Below are positions 1 through 13,347 of a stretch of 64,000 bases of DNA, in pieces (the stretch's first letter is position 1; each line of letters starts with the position of its first letter). This DNA is from Carallia brachiata (lineage: Eukaryota > Streptophyta > Magnoliopsida > Malpighiales > Rhizophoraceae). The notes under the pieces are model-generated. The model was not told the DNA's origin, ran no database searches, and saw only the letters and a list, made by a program, of their open reading frames with translations. A program made the position numbers and the translations under genes. Location of the stretch: the NCBI GenBank assembly GCA_021464245.1, contig JADCRB010000002.1, positions 5,658,014 to 5,722,013 of the forward strand, given 5' to 3'.

Positions 1-2251
1 CTCTCTCTCTTCCAGAGAAGATAAGGTTTATGATTTTCTAAAAAGTAACAATATGATTCCAGATAAATAACAATAATAATTACGCAGTTTTATTTGTTGT
101 TTTGACAGTTTATTAATTTTTAATTTTTTATAAATTTAATTATCAATGACACATATCACTTTTTAATTATTTTAAAAATTATTTAAGTAACTCATCAAAT
201 TTTTTTTTGGAGCATGCAAATATTAGAAAAAGACAATGTTAGAAAGTGCCATGCAACTATTAGATAAGTTTTGGATTGAATCGGCAGTTTCTACTGTATC
301 ACCACGATCAGATTCAAATCACATCGAAAGTCACTTGTTTTCGTTGCCTACATATCTTAGGGTGTGAGAATAATTATACTCATCACTCCCTATTTCTCTA
401 ATTGAGATACCTTCTGTCTCTTTTTTTTCTTGTGTTTTTTTCTCCAGATAGTGAGATGAGAGCTAGTTTATGTAGGAGTAGTTTGAGGCCTTTTAACTGC
501 TTCTCTTTCTATAACCATTACCCATTCTATTGCTCACATATTTACGTTATATTTATCAAGTCAAGACAATTCAATCAGTTGGTCACGGGCGTGGATCCAG
601 ACCCATAAATCAATAGATAGAGTCATCTTTTATAATGTTGTCTATAAGTAAAAAAATAAAAAAAAAAATATCTCCAATATAATTTAGGCTGACTTAGGAC
701 CAAATTATTACCTAGTCCTAGAGGCCATATATCTAGAATACATACCAAATTTGATCCCTAAGCCAGGCATTTCATTAAATTAAGTGCAACTGGCTAGTGG
801 TCACCACACCATTTATGCAGCTTGTTCTACATCTCTTGCTCAGTTGCTTTATATCGGTTCTTGCCTTATTGGCTTCTTCCTTCATGTTCGCTTTAGGTCA
901 AAGTAACTTTCTTCCATTTTCCTCGTCCTTTCTGCATTATTAATTATATACAGTCTCTCTTTCTGACGTCCACAACCACTTCATATAAATGCTAAGCCAA
1001 CCAACTTTTCTCTCTCATCCCCAACAAATTTTGTCCAATTCTCATGCTTTTGGGAAATGACAACGGACCGAGTTTATGCTATCCCTTCTCCTCCTTTGTC
1101 CATTCTAATATAGGATCAAATGTCTTTAATCTTTACTTGCAACCACTTTATTTTGTAAGCCACTAAAATATAAAATTTCCCTCCTCTTATCTGTTCCATT
1201 TGGTCTTGGAGTACTGAATAAATTTAGCAGGGAAATTGTCAAATTAGGATTAAAAAATCATCTTTATTTTATAACAATTAACCTCCATTCAAGAGACTTC
1301 TAAACCTTCAATTAGTGAAAGTTTAAAATTACTAAAACGCTCAAATCTAGCTAGATTTGAACTCGAAATTAGTAAGTTTCTAGTTAAGGGTTGCTATATA
1401 TCATTGCACTACAATAATCAAATGTCACTATTTATCAAAAAATAAATAATATATATAAGACACGACTGTGTGATCTAACGATCATGATTTTTATAATGAA
1501 TGTTAAAGCAACTCACTCCTCCCCCACAGGTCACTAGAGGACAAAATGCATATAAAATGGATTCGCATTTACAAGATAAGAGTAATAATTAAAATATTAA
1601 AGGCAAAAGAAAAATCACGAAAATAATATTAAGATAAGGAAAAGGGAAAAAAAAAAAAAGATTTCGATCCTAACCGGCCCCTCTAAAGTAGTTCTTATAA
1701 CAACATTGCTGCACTAATCATCTACAGGAAATTCGTTACGCAATCGCAGTATCTATCGACTAATAATCCCATCCTGATTAAAAGTTGGGGAAATGATGAT
1801 TTTGGGAAGAAGGTTGAACCATTTGCAACTCAGTGGTTGTTTGACACGAGCTATCATCGCCAATCAAGCTCCTATATCAAAGGAAGATTAATTAGTATAA
1901 AATATAAGATTGCACCAAAAAAGAGTATCAAATTTAAAATATAGGAAAACTAAGGCATACAAAAATTAATAATAACAAACAAAAATTGGAACAATATTAT
2001 TAACAACAGAATATATGCTCCATTCTTTTAAATTGTATGATTCCTTCTCTATTGTTGGTTGGTCCAAATTAATCATGAAGATACGAATTAGGTAAAATTA
2101 TTCCGTTCAAATTTTCAACCAAAGATCAAGACCTAAAAATAAACAGACAATTTGCCATAATTAGATAGAACCTAGAAGCCCTCCATCTTTGAATTCAAAT
2201 ATTTGTTGCTATTAGACTAAAAATTGTCTAAACACTAATAATCCATATGTC
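1..2251. other. AT-rich spacer downstream of the TGA gene
   Basis: I see no convincing gene here. The first bases are a short CT run. Around 1300-1440 the minus strand has a tRNA-like pattern with a B-box-like GAGTTCAAATCT, possibly an old SINE relic. A TATAAAT-like string near 983 is followed only by a reading frame of about 18 codons, so I do not call a gene. The 3' UTR of the TGA gene must end somewhere in the last few hundred bases, but no clear polyadenylation point can be chosen. Confidence 0.5.
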
Positions 2252-5200
2252 TTACTCTCGAGGACGAGACGCCCAAAGTGAGCTAAGTGCTCGCAACCGT
2301 CCATAGTACTCTCCGATCACCAGAAAACACCGTGCCGCTTGTCTTACTGTCAATATCCGGCGAAGTTGGTGAAGGGTCTGTTGTCTCAAATTATCGGCCT
2401 ACATTTAAAATCCAAAGCATGCATAAATTTCGAATATTAACCAACATATGCAATAAAATATATGATAAAAGTTAATGGGACAAATTATGTGTTTAATTAT
2501 ATTAAATAGCTTACATCACAACAACCATATAAAAGCTGCAATGGGTCCCAAGAGCAAATAAAGGGCGCATGCTCACAAAAAAAATATAGAAAAAAAAAAA
2601 GGGGGTTGAAAATTGATGAACTGAACTTGTCTTATCTATTGATCTGGACCATTCCAATCATACAATATAAAGGGCTCAAAAAAAAGAAAAAAGAAAACAC
2701 ACTTACACACAGATATAGGATAGCTACTTCTCCATAAATTAGTAACTATAGATGTTCTCAAAGAAATTTTAAAACAATGCCTTGATGGGTAGGGTTTTTT
2801 GTCAACAAACATCATTTTCGAACCACCCTTTTGATAGCAACGTTTTCAGATGAAATACCTACATCAAAACCCAAGCAACCAACATTGTACAATGGACTTC
2901 TTAATTAGTGGGAAAGGAATCCTAGTTAACAATACACATGCGAACATACATAAATGTGTTAATTACTAATAATTTTATGAAAAAAAATATAGATGGTAAT
3001 ACAAATTTTAGTCATGCGGTAAACACGCAATAATGTATATTGTTAATTCATAAAAGACATATTGAATTTTAAAAAAATAAATAAATAAATTATTAAATAT
3101 TATTAAATTAATTATATATTCTATTAAGTATATTTACATAATTTTATTTAATTTTATTGTCTACTAAAAAAAAAAAGGCAGAATCCTAATGGTCCATCTA
3201 CCGTACATGGCAAACAAGACATGCTGTGACACTAGGAGAAAAGTGTTGTGTATAATGTCAAAGCTGACCAAAAACGAGATCGTGACAACCTCATCAATTA
3301 GAAGTATTGATTGAGGTCAACAAACATATTGATGATCATCAAGACTAAATGAAATTAAATTAGAAGGGGAGGCAGTGATATATTATTTTGAGGGTAAGGT
3401 ATCCATGTCAAGTGCAATGGAACAAGATTACAACATATCTTGTTAATTAATCAATTTTTATGTCTCTATATAACCTTATTGATTTGGTTACAAAAAGTCA
3501 ACAAATAATGTTAAATCAAAGTCCTTATCAAGGAAGTTTTAAGCAGTAGGACTCTTTCTCTTCAGGTGTAAGGTAGAATTGGCGGCGCAAAACCAGCAAG
3601 GATAATAACTTCTGTTTTATCTCCACTCTTATGCATAAATGAATTAAGTTTTGTGTCTTACAAACATTTTAATAATTAAAATTGTTTAATTTTATTTTTA
3701 AATTTTAATACTAATAAAGATGTATGGTATTTTTTGTCTATTATTTTTTTATTAAAATTTAAGAGATGTATTAAATTATAAACTATTTAATATATAACTC
3801 TTCTTATATTTATAAATCTCAGACAAGTTAAAAAAAATGTATGAATTTATAAATATAAGAAGAGCTATCTATTAGATAGTTTATAATTCAATATACTTCT
3901 TAAATTTTAATAGATAAAAAAATTAATTAGGTTTGTATTAAAAGGAAAATAAAGACCTTAATTTATAGTTGTTAGCATGCTAATCTGATCAAACCCTTTC
4001 AATTGTAAATTTATAATTTGGAAATAAAGTTTGAAGGTCAGTCTAAAATGGATCAAAGTTCAAGTTGTACATTCCATCCAAAAAAAAAAGGTAAATTCGA
4101 TAACTCTTCTAATCAAGTAGACAATTATCATATTAAGGTGGGTCCAATTCAGAACAACTATTTGGCAAAGGATTAGTAGAGCACAACCAAGAAAATATTT
4201 TTCCTACTTGGAAGTTACCTTCCTTGACATGACAATAAAGTACAGTCCCTATTTTTTTTATTTTTAATTTTTTAAGCACAGACCACACTGATAAAAGAAC
4301 ATACAATATACTACTCAAAAGAATAGGGAAACACTTAACCAACTAATGCAGGAAGAGAATGTATTAAAAGCTTATGAATAAATTTTTAATTAAAAGCTTG
4401 TATAAATTTTCTAACACACTAAAGTTATAAGCCGAAAGACTTAAATTCTAATTTCGTTCAAAATTAAAAGCTTATTTAACATTTTTCAATTTTATTGTTC
4501 TCATTTATGGTTTATATATGGTCACGTCAATTTTTTGAAGTATTTGTTGTGCCTTCTGAACTAGTGCAAAATAAGGCATAATGAAAGATAATGCAATTAC
4601 CTGGCGAACGAAGCCTTCGAGATTGGCAAGCTTGCCCAAGGCTAGCGCCATCTGCTGCATGCTGTCCACGATCGGGCCGCCGCCACGGTCTCAACCAGGG
4701 ACTGCTGGAGCTGCTCAAGGCCCTGGGAGAGAGCTTCTTCTGCTTGCTGTGAGGACTGCTGCAGGTTGTAAATCCCCATGACTTGCTGCTCTGTTAATGG
4801 GTCTAATTGGGATATCAACATCTGTTTTCATAACAAAAAAAATGCAGTAATTAGAAGGAAATTAGGGAAAGTTAGCTGACTCCAATTAGATTTGGGATGT
4901 TTGGTTGAAATAAATCACTTAAAGGATATTGTGGTGGTTATATATTAGTTGCACTTGTACTTGCATGTTCTAGCACAATTTTTTGGGCCAAAAAGTTCCA
5001 AGTTTTGCCATGAGATGATAAGATGGTGTGCCTCCTGGCCTCAAGGGAAAATATACATATCAACAACATGGGTAAATGATTTCACTTAAGAAGAAATTGC
5101 TAAAGCCAACAGTTTGTCTTTGTCCTTGTTCCCCACAAAAAAAGAACCTATCTAATAATCGTATTGCATATAGGCCACTTTGTTTGCCATGTAGCCTTAT

Positions 5201-8200
5201 AAAAATAGATAATGTGGACGTCATTCAAAAAGGCACATTTTTATTCATTTTTTACGAAAAAAAACACATAAAAAAGATTAGACGGTACTCACTGACTCAT
5301 TAGAAAAATTGTGTTAGGCACATTACAAAATAGGCCAAACTGTTATACTAAATCATAAAAGATCAAGTATCGTTCTGCCCATTGTTTTATTCAATTTACC
5401 CCTCTTGACTCAATGTAAATTTTTATTTCCCATCCTCAACTTCCTTTTGTTTTAGCATAGCCCTTGAAGGAAATTTTCTTTATAATGACCACATTGTCCT
5501 TCTACTCCTACAATTTAATATGCCACAACTATGAAAAATATAGTTCAAGGTAAGATGCATAAATGTGTGGGAGAGTATTGAAACCTTGATGAGATCTGAG
5601 GGCCTAAAACCACCTATCCAGAGGAAGCAACGTTCAGCCGGCGTCGACCACATTCCGGTGATAAGGTGGAACACATCGGATTTTGCAGCCACACCCTTTA
5701 GCTGGAATATCTCATCATAATGTGAAATGTGTCTATCTATTATATCCCTTAAGTCGCCGTCCGGTAAATGTGCTTGCAGACCCGTCCGGAGCTCCGACAT
5801 GTGCCGGTGGTCATCTTCTAACCATCTTGCATACTCCATATCAAATATTGCAGCTCCTGAAGAAAACATTAGTAAAAACCCGTATATTACAAAAAATGTT
5901 ATATGGATTTAGGGAGGTGACTTTAAGCAAAAACGTATACACAAAAAGTATCACGTTACATTATTATTAGATTAATTTTTGTAAGTACACAGTGATTTGG
6001 GATCTGATTTGAGCATCTTGTAACCTTGACCAAGTGGCATGTTGCACCTTAAGTCAAGCCACACGGCGCACCAATTTGGGAATATATATTTTTTTTAGAA
6101 AAATGAGTTTTACTTTTGAATTCTCCAGCAAATTGTTTTTCTATTGGATTTACAGACTTCTAAGGAAGTGTGCTGGGAAAGAAACAGTTAATTCCTTGGT
6201 CACAACATTTGGTCAACTTAAGAAATGCTTGGTACATTATATAAATTTTAAGACTATAATTGTTTTCAAATTTTGACTTGGACCAGCCCAGGAATTTTGA
6301 AAATAATAGCTTAACACAGTTACACCTGAGGATAAGGGGGCTGAAAATAATAGCAGGTGTTAGAAACAATCTTTGCATCTTATTTAAAAGAATTACTAGT
6401 AAAAAAAACTATTCTTTTGCTTTGTTTTCTGAGTCTAATTTTTATAATTAGGGCAGATAATCAACTTTGGCTCTTGAAGTTAACAACAATTATGTCCCAA
6501 CAAATCGCGTGCCACCACATCATGCTTTTTCACATAAAAGAATACACATTACAATAATTGCACTTTAGTGGTTAAACCAAAATTTTATTTTTGTTTCTAT
6601 AAGATAAGGGAAGTTTTTATTTATGAATTTTAATTTTGGAGCTTCATTGTATTATTTTATAGGGAACTCACCAGAGCTAAGATTGGCAACACCACCACAA
6701 GCACCCAACAGCAAACCCTGCCAAGCAAACCAGAAATTAGAAAAAATATATATATAACAACAAAAATAAATAAATAAATCCAATTACTGAACTCAAATTA
6801 AAATGTGTAGTACAGAGTACATAATCTAATGAGAACCTGCTGGCGGGCTCTTTGAAGATCTTGCTCTAACTGAGTAAGCTTTAATCTGCTAGTCTCTAGC
6901 TGCTGCACATAGGCCTGTTTTTCGTACACATATAATTGTAAACAAACATTAAAATTTTGTTCTTAAATATATGTACAAAAACATTAATGTGTTTTCCAAA
7001 AATTTTATTCTAAAAAAAAAAAAAATTTAAAGAATGAGCCTTCTGGTTGGTGGAACTGAACCAAACCTTTTTTCTGAGTCTGCTCTTCCTTGCAGCTTCT
7101 CTGTTTTGAGCCAACCTTCTCAGTGTCTGAAACCAGTAAAAATTGGAACACAGACTTAAATTATAAGCAAGAGAATAAGAAATTGAAGAACCCAAAAAAG
7201 GAGAGGAAATGGAGAAACTTGACCAAGAAGGAAAATGGAAAAATGAAGAAAGGAGAAAAACAAGTAGGCTTGTTCTAGTATGACCTTAGCATCAAGCTGT
7301 TTATCTGATGCAGAACCCCTTCTCTGTAACATTAGGAAATAAGCATGTGAAAATGCTGTGGTAATAAACAAAGAAAAAGATACAAAAGATTTTTCTTTAC
7401 AGAAAATGAAAGGAAAATGCAGCTCTTAACTAGAAATTTAAGAACTACAGTGAATGCAAAAGAGGAGAAGGTGTTAATAAATTTAACAGGCTTAAACCAT
7501 GGGAAGTTTACAAAGCTATGAATTTGTGGAAATTCTATGATTAGCAAAAAAAAAGCACACTGATTAAAATGAGCTAACTTAAAACCTTGGGAAGTAAATC
7601 TTGTTTCTGGTCTTGATGAGAGTCCTGCTCTTGGAGCAGATAAGGAGGCAAATGATATGGATAGCAAAAATCATCATTTTCTGCCATTTGTGGTTGCTTT
7701 GAATTTGCTTAACCCCAGAACTTATGTTTGAAGTCTGGAAGCAAGAGGTTTAACTGGGAGTTAGGGATTGAGTTAAGTGGGTCATCATTTTTGCAAAGCA
7801 ACTATGTAAAACTACCGTAAAGATTCTCACTTTTGGTCTTTTGTATGTACAATAACCTCTGACTCTCTCTCTCTCTCTCTCTGATTTCATGTCAGATATT
7901 GAACAGAAAATCCTTCAGCCAGCAGAAAGACTCTGTCTTTTTGATCTTCTGTGGGTTGTTGGGATCTGTGATTATGTATTTTGTTTTTTTAGATAAACTG
8001 AAATATAAGTAGAATAATTATACTGTAGTTTTTGGAAAATGTATTGAATTAATATACTGTATTTTTTTCCTAGGCCCTCTTTGAAGATTTGCTGACTTGG
8101 AGAGATGTAGAGCTGAAATAGTAATAATAACCATAAAGATACCAACTTTTCCTCAATTTTGGGATGAGAGAAATAGAGAAAGGGAGACAAATAATTAAGC

Positions 8201-9517
8201 AAAACAGTAACTTAATGACCTTTTCATGGGGTGGTTTGGCAGGTGATTGGTTCTGTTGTGAGGGTCCTGCTGCTGCTCCTAAGGCATCACTTGCCATGTC
8301 CACTTGCTGCTGTTGATGCTGATCTGAAGAGGAAGAAGCCTTTTTACTGATTGGCGATTCTGGCTCTATCTGCCCTCCTTCAGCTTTGCTTGGAAGAATG
8401 TTTATTGCTGATCCTGAGTCAGTGCTTTCTCCTCCTGACTTGGAATGCCCCTGGATTAATTAAACACAAGAGCTAAACCCCACCTGAAAACACTCAATTT
8501 GGTATCCAAGAAGGCAAGAACCATAGTCAAAGACTACTTAAATAAACTGGATTTTTGGGAATGTCATTCAAGATGATTAAGGAAATTTAAAATAAAGAGC
8601 TTATCTGCATCAAGGATAGATTGTTTAAAAAGTGGAAAATGTTCTTCTAACTTTCAATCCTGTTTGTTTTTATTTTGTAGCCACATCAGAAGATAAAACT
8701 TGTAACAAAAAAATGGTCAAAGATTGATAAAGGCAAGTAAGAAACTACTACTCTTGGCGTTTGCTGGAATCTCATTGGCCAAGAAGGGAACATTTCCAGA
8801 GTAGCTGCAGGTCTGCCTGCTGTTGCTGTGAATAATAAGGCTGCAAAAGAATCAACCAAACCAAAATTTCAGAGGATCACCCCAAAATAAAAGGCCCCAT
8901 AAGATTTTTTCTCCAAACTTTGCCACCTAATCCCTTCTTTTCTGGTGTTATGTTGATAGAGTCAGTAATTCATGCATAGGAGGTAAATTTACTATGTTTG
9001 TATCTTCACACCACTCAAGTCTCTTTCCCCAGAATGATTACTATCTTGGAAATGGTAAGCCCTTATACTATACGCCACAGTAGACATATTCAAACCTCTC
9101 TCTCTCTCTCTCTCTCTCTGCTATTTTTGAAGAGTTGGTTATACTTAGCAAACGTCACAAGAGGAAGGACATGTCAGAGAGAAAGGCATACGTGCTTTAG
9201 CTTCATCATTTCTGAACTTGGCTCCTTGCAGCACTATTGCTTCTTCTAGCTCTCCAAAATCAAAAGCAGATCCTTCTTGATTACTGACAGAAAACAAAGC
9301 TCAGTAAAATCCAGAGAAAGTAAAATGATTCAAATAATAAATTTGAATTGCTGATTTTTTTTTTTTTTTTTGTAAGAACAATGAAATTGAAAAGAGTGGC
9401 ATACATGAAGCTGGTGGATGATGGGGCGTTGATGCCATGAAAAACTGCATAAGAAAGATGGTGACTTGAGGGGCCTGAGTCTGATAAACCAGTTTCTCCA
9501 ACCCTTTGGCTAGCCAT
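2252..9517 (-). CDS. TGA9: TGA9/TGA10-type bZIP transcription factor (one apparent frameshift)
   Basis: Nuclear bZIP factor of the TGA family. In Arabidopsis TGA9 and TGA10 bind TGACG elements and work with ROXY glutaredoxins in anther development. Eleven exons on the minus strand join with matching phases: 9517-9405, 9283-9192, 8840-8752, 8450-8220, 7323-7285, 7126-7067, 6914-6837, 6717-6672, 5856-5585, 4821-4601 and 2398-2252, about 462 aa. The start MASQRVGETGLSDSG is the TGA9-type N-terminus. Residues 189-208 hold the basic region with NREAARKSR, followed by the leucine zipper (AYVQQLETSRLKLTQLEQ). Exons 9-11 encode the DOG1-type domain and end in ALSSLWASRPRE. Exon 10 is 221 bp although both its junctions are phase 0, so one base is missing near 4676-4687; read literally it stops at a TAG soon after. 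TGA10 is the alternative name; the subfamily is secure, the paralog is not. Confidence 0.93.
3744..3922. repeat. Long inverted repeat inside TGA intron 10
   Basis: Left arm 3744-3817 and right arm 3845-3922 are nearly complementary over about 75 bp, around a loop of about 27 bp. Matching landmarks are ATTAAAATTTAAGAGATGTA on the left and ACTTCTTAAATTTTAAT on the right. It could be a palindromic MITE or its remnant. It lies in the 2.2 kb last intron of the TGA gene, so the transcript could fold into a long hairpin. I could not fix a target-site duplication. Confidence 0.7.
7864..7882. repeat. CT microsatellite in TGA intron 4
   Basis: A short CT run within the intron separating the exon that ends at 8220 from the exon that starts at 7323. 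It has no coding role. Confidence 0.8.
9095..9119. repeat. CT microsatellite in TGA intron 2
   Basis: A run of about twelve CT units in the intron between the exon ending at 9192 and the exon starting at 8840. It reads as GA on the coding strand. Confidence 0.85.
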
Positions 9518-12500
9518 GCAAGCAAAGACTCTTTCTTTACACCATTCTATCCTGTCTCTGACCAGGAACCTGAAAACTCAAAACTGAAACTGTAAAAGAA
9601 AGACATAGAAATGAATACCAAAAACCAAGTAATAGACAGAGGAATTGGACTATTGACTATTTTCAGAGCTATATTAAAAAAAAAAAAATTCAAGTTTTAC
9701 CTCAGCTATATTTTGAATTGTAGAGGAAGTTGTATTTGTTGGAGCATTACAGAACTAAGTTGGGAAGATAAAAGCTTTCTTGTCAAAGTATATCTATCAA
9801 AGCTGCCAACAAGAGGGACAAAGTCTTTATCATCCCATATATATATGTCTCTTCCTCACTTTTCTGCAACTTTTTGATCTTTCATGGGGGGGGTGTCTTT
9901 ATCTCTTTCTTTCCTTTCCTCTCCTTCTATGTGAAGAAAACTAACCAAATTTGATCAAAGTCTGTTTCCTGTTTTGGGTTTTCTGTATTAGCTTGTTTCA
10001 GCTCAGTAACTATTTATGTGGGATTTTGGAACTCCTCCCTCTACAGTACACAAAAATCCTGTCCCTGCAGGTCCTGTCCGATGCCCGCTGGCCCGTGTGG
10101 GGTTTAGCTAAAAATAAACAATATAAACAATAAGAAATTCAAATATTATATAAATTTTTTCATTTTTTAATAAAAAAAAAGAGGGGGAAGAGGTGGGGGC
10201 AGCAGCAGGAACCCACTAGAATCAATGACTCCCACTTCACCCTTCTCTTTCCTCTAACCGCCTGTGTATTCTCATTGGTCCTTTTTATGGATCCCTTTGA
10301 GGGATTCAGGTAACAGCCAAGAATGGAAGCAAATAAAATTTTATCATTTTAGCAATAAATTCCACCGTTGAGGAACTATGAGATATTGAGATGAGACAAA
10401 GTTTTTTTTTTTTTTTTTGTAAATTTGTAGTCGAATGGCAGTAGTAAAATCAAGGATTTGAATCTTTGATATCTTCAATTATCTCCTTTCCTCAAATTAA
10501 TTGGTTTATGTACATGATATCTAAAAAAAAGAGATGAGAAAGTTTTTTATTCACAAGAGGAGGTAATAGGGTCAAAATGCTAGAGGGTGTTTTTTCTCAT
10601 ATTTTTTTCTTAACACTTATCTACCCCAAGAGGATATTGGTTTTGTTGGAATTTTTAATGTTATTACAAATATAGTTATTTAAAGTATTTGCCATCCCAA
10701 TTCAACCAGAACTTTACTATAATTAATTAATGGTCTTCAAGGAAAACCCACTTATATTTGTTTAATTAGCAATCCAAGCTCTTTAGATGGATTAATTTGT
10801 TATTATCTTCTTTGTTGATGGGTCAACATCCATTCCTTGTCATCACCTAATACCATGCCACATTAAGATTCCTTTCCTATAATAGAAATTTATTTTTTTG
10901 AGGTCTTGGGAAACAGGGTCATTGCAAAATGGACTTTCCTCTCGTTTTGATCCCTGCATTATGGATCCTTTTATGGTTGTCAATGCTCCCAACCCTTTTT
11001 CTGTTTAGTTGATATGAACAATCCTAAAAAGTAAAAACTGCCCTCAGTTGTGGTCTACTTAAAAGAAGCATAAATGAAAAGTTAACGAGTCAGAGGCATA
11101 TTTTGGAACTTTTTAAGCAATTCTTATGGATTTTAGATGGCCACCACCAGCATAGGGAGGGGGCAAAGGGACCCATCATCTCTTTCAGACAAAAGTTGGA
11201 AGCAAATATTTTATGTTGTGCTCATCTACTACTTTTATAGGTGATATGCCCTTCTACCAATTATTCGTTTATGATACCAATGATTGGCCTAGAAAAGGGG
11301 GCTTGGCTAAAATTGAGAAGTAGCATTCATGGATTAGGTGACTGTTTATGAAATTAAAGACTGTCCTTTTGCTTCCAAAAAACCTCACACCATGTTCTTC
11401 ATATGGTAGATTTGGAGAGCCTCTCATAGATTATAGATTCCATGTATCTTGCATTCCTTCAAGTTCCACTTCTTTGTTAAGGTTCTTTGCTTCCGTGTGT
11501 ACACAGGTGATTGGTCTAGATCAAATCCTAGCACTAATTATGGCTTTGTCAGATTTAGTTTAACTAGATTAAGTCATTGCTTGTCACCTAAGCATGGAAA
11601 CAAAACATAGAAACAGACATTTATTCTATACCCACCTGCATTATTTATATTCTAGTTCTGAATGATTTCTGTAGTTGCGTGAACTCAATTTTTAAGATTG
11701 GATAATTGAACAAATTTTCCTTGGACAATTAAGCATTGCTTGTCACCTTGTTTTTTGATAAATTACGGAAGTCATCAATTAAAAAAAAATCAAAATAAAA
11801 CCAATCCAATTTATAATACCAAGTTATTTTTGGTCTAAAATCGGTGGCAGTCATATTGTCATTTTCAGGGAAGGGAAAAATTTGTCATTTATAAACATAG
11901 GGGGCATGATTTATCACATTTACCACCAACAATAATGGAGCCCATCTTCTCTAATACACGAATTATCTTCATGCAAAATTATGTTCTTACCACTAAGTAC
12001 AAGATCTTGTGGTAAAATCACGTGAACTCTTAGTTTTTACAAACCAAAAATAATAATAATATTAATAATAATAATAATAATAATAATATTTCCAGGCAGC
12101 TTTTATGTACAAGAAATGAACTTGAAAATTCTGTTTTGATTACCTAATATTTCAAGCTTTCAACTTATTGGCCATTTTATAGTGCATACACCAACTTTGA
12201 AGCAAGCAAATTAGCTTCCATGGTCCCTTCAAGACTGGAATCTCTCTGTGTTCAAACATTATTTTAAAGCAGGTCATAGTTACACCGTGTTTAATGATTT
12301 GATCACCTCAGCTTACCTTACAAAGCAGAAGGCAACAATCATGCAAAGGCACTAAGTAACCAATATGAAGAATACCCAGGCACAAAAAAAAAAAAAAAAA
12401 ACTGTCAACAGAAAGTAAAAAGGGCTTCTCCCATGACCTGGATCAGCAGAGCAGAACAGAATAAAAAATGATGGCCACATTGATTTTTCAACAGAATCAC

Positions 12501-13347
12501 TGGTAAATACTTAAAACTTGAAAGAAATAATGCTTAAGATATTCTCTCTCTAAGAATTTGGATCCTATAAATAACAGGAGATTGAATGTACTAGCAAAAC
12601 CTTGGACAAAAGTACCTTCAAAGGTAAAAAACTAGACAAATGAAAATATGATCTTGATTGGGGGTCCGATGACTCATTCTTAGTTGGTGAAGAATGAAAA
12701 CTTACACTGATTTGATTAATTTCTTATGTTCTTTCCATTCCAATTAACAAGGCCAGTTAATATCAACAGAACTAGGCATTGATATAGTTCCTTAAAATGG
12801 CATCTATATTAAGAATCAGAAACTACTCATATTGAACATATTCTAATACATAAGTGTCTCCCATCAGACTTGGCCAACTTTATTATTGTTGATCATGCAA
12901 TTTTACACACTGAGACTGTCTTCCTGTAGTTACAGAAACAGAAGCATTTTTTTTTCCTTGTTGCATGTATTGGCAACAATATTCTAATGGTAGCATAAAC
13001 TCAGAAAAAACAAAGGAAAAGGAAAATTGAGAAACAAAGTCATATTAGGACATGCAGTGCATGTTTGTGGCTCTTTGCAAGTGCATGCAAATGTGTGTTG
13101 AGAGAGAGAGAGCCAGAGAGTGAAGTTCGACTAGAGCATTGAGGAAAATCACAACTTCCAAGCGAGTTCACAAAAGTGAGTTTCCTTTCCCTGAAGCAAA
13201 TAATTTTCCGTCAACAAGAATTTTCATTGCCATTTACAGGATGTGTTAAGGGATGCTCATGCTCACTGTGATAAACAACACCTGCATATGCACTCATGTA
13301 ACTCAACAATGAAGTAAAACTTCAGTACCAAAATAATAACAAAATTC
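9518..13347. other. Spacer upstream of TGA, downstream of the F-box gene
   Basis: This holds the promoter and leader of the TGA gene (reading left) and the 3' flank of the F-box gene. I see no conserved reading frame. Minor items are a G run at 9886-9892, T/A homopolymers near 10402 and 12386, an ATA microsatellite at 12051-12089 and GA-rich strings near 13100. No TATA box can be picked with confidence. Confidence 0.5.
12051..12089. repeat. TAA/ATA trinucleotide microsatellite
   Basis: About twelve near-perfect TAA units with one interruption near 12061. It lies in intergenic DNA. Confidence 0.85.

Noticed and set aside
1058..1117. Short frame of about 18 codons after a TATA-like string
   Set aside because: Too short, with no conservation or splice signals.
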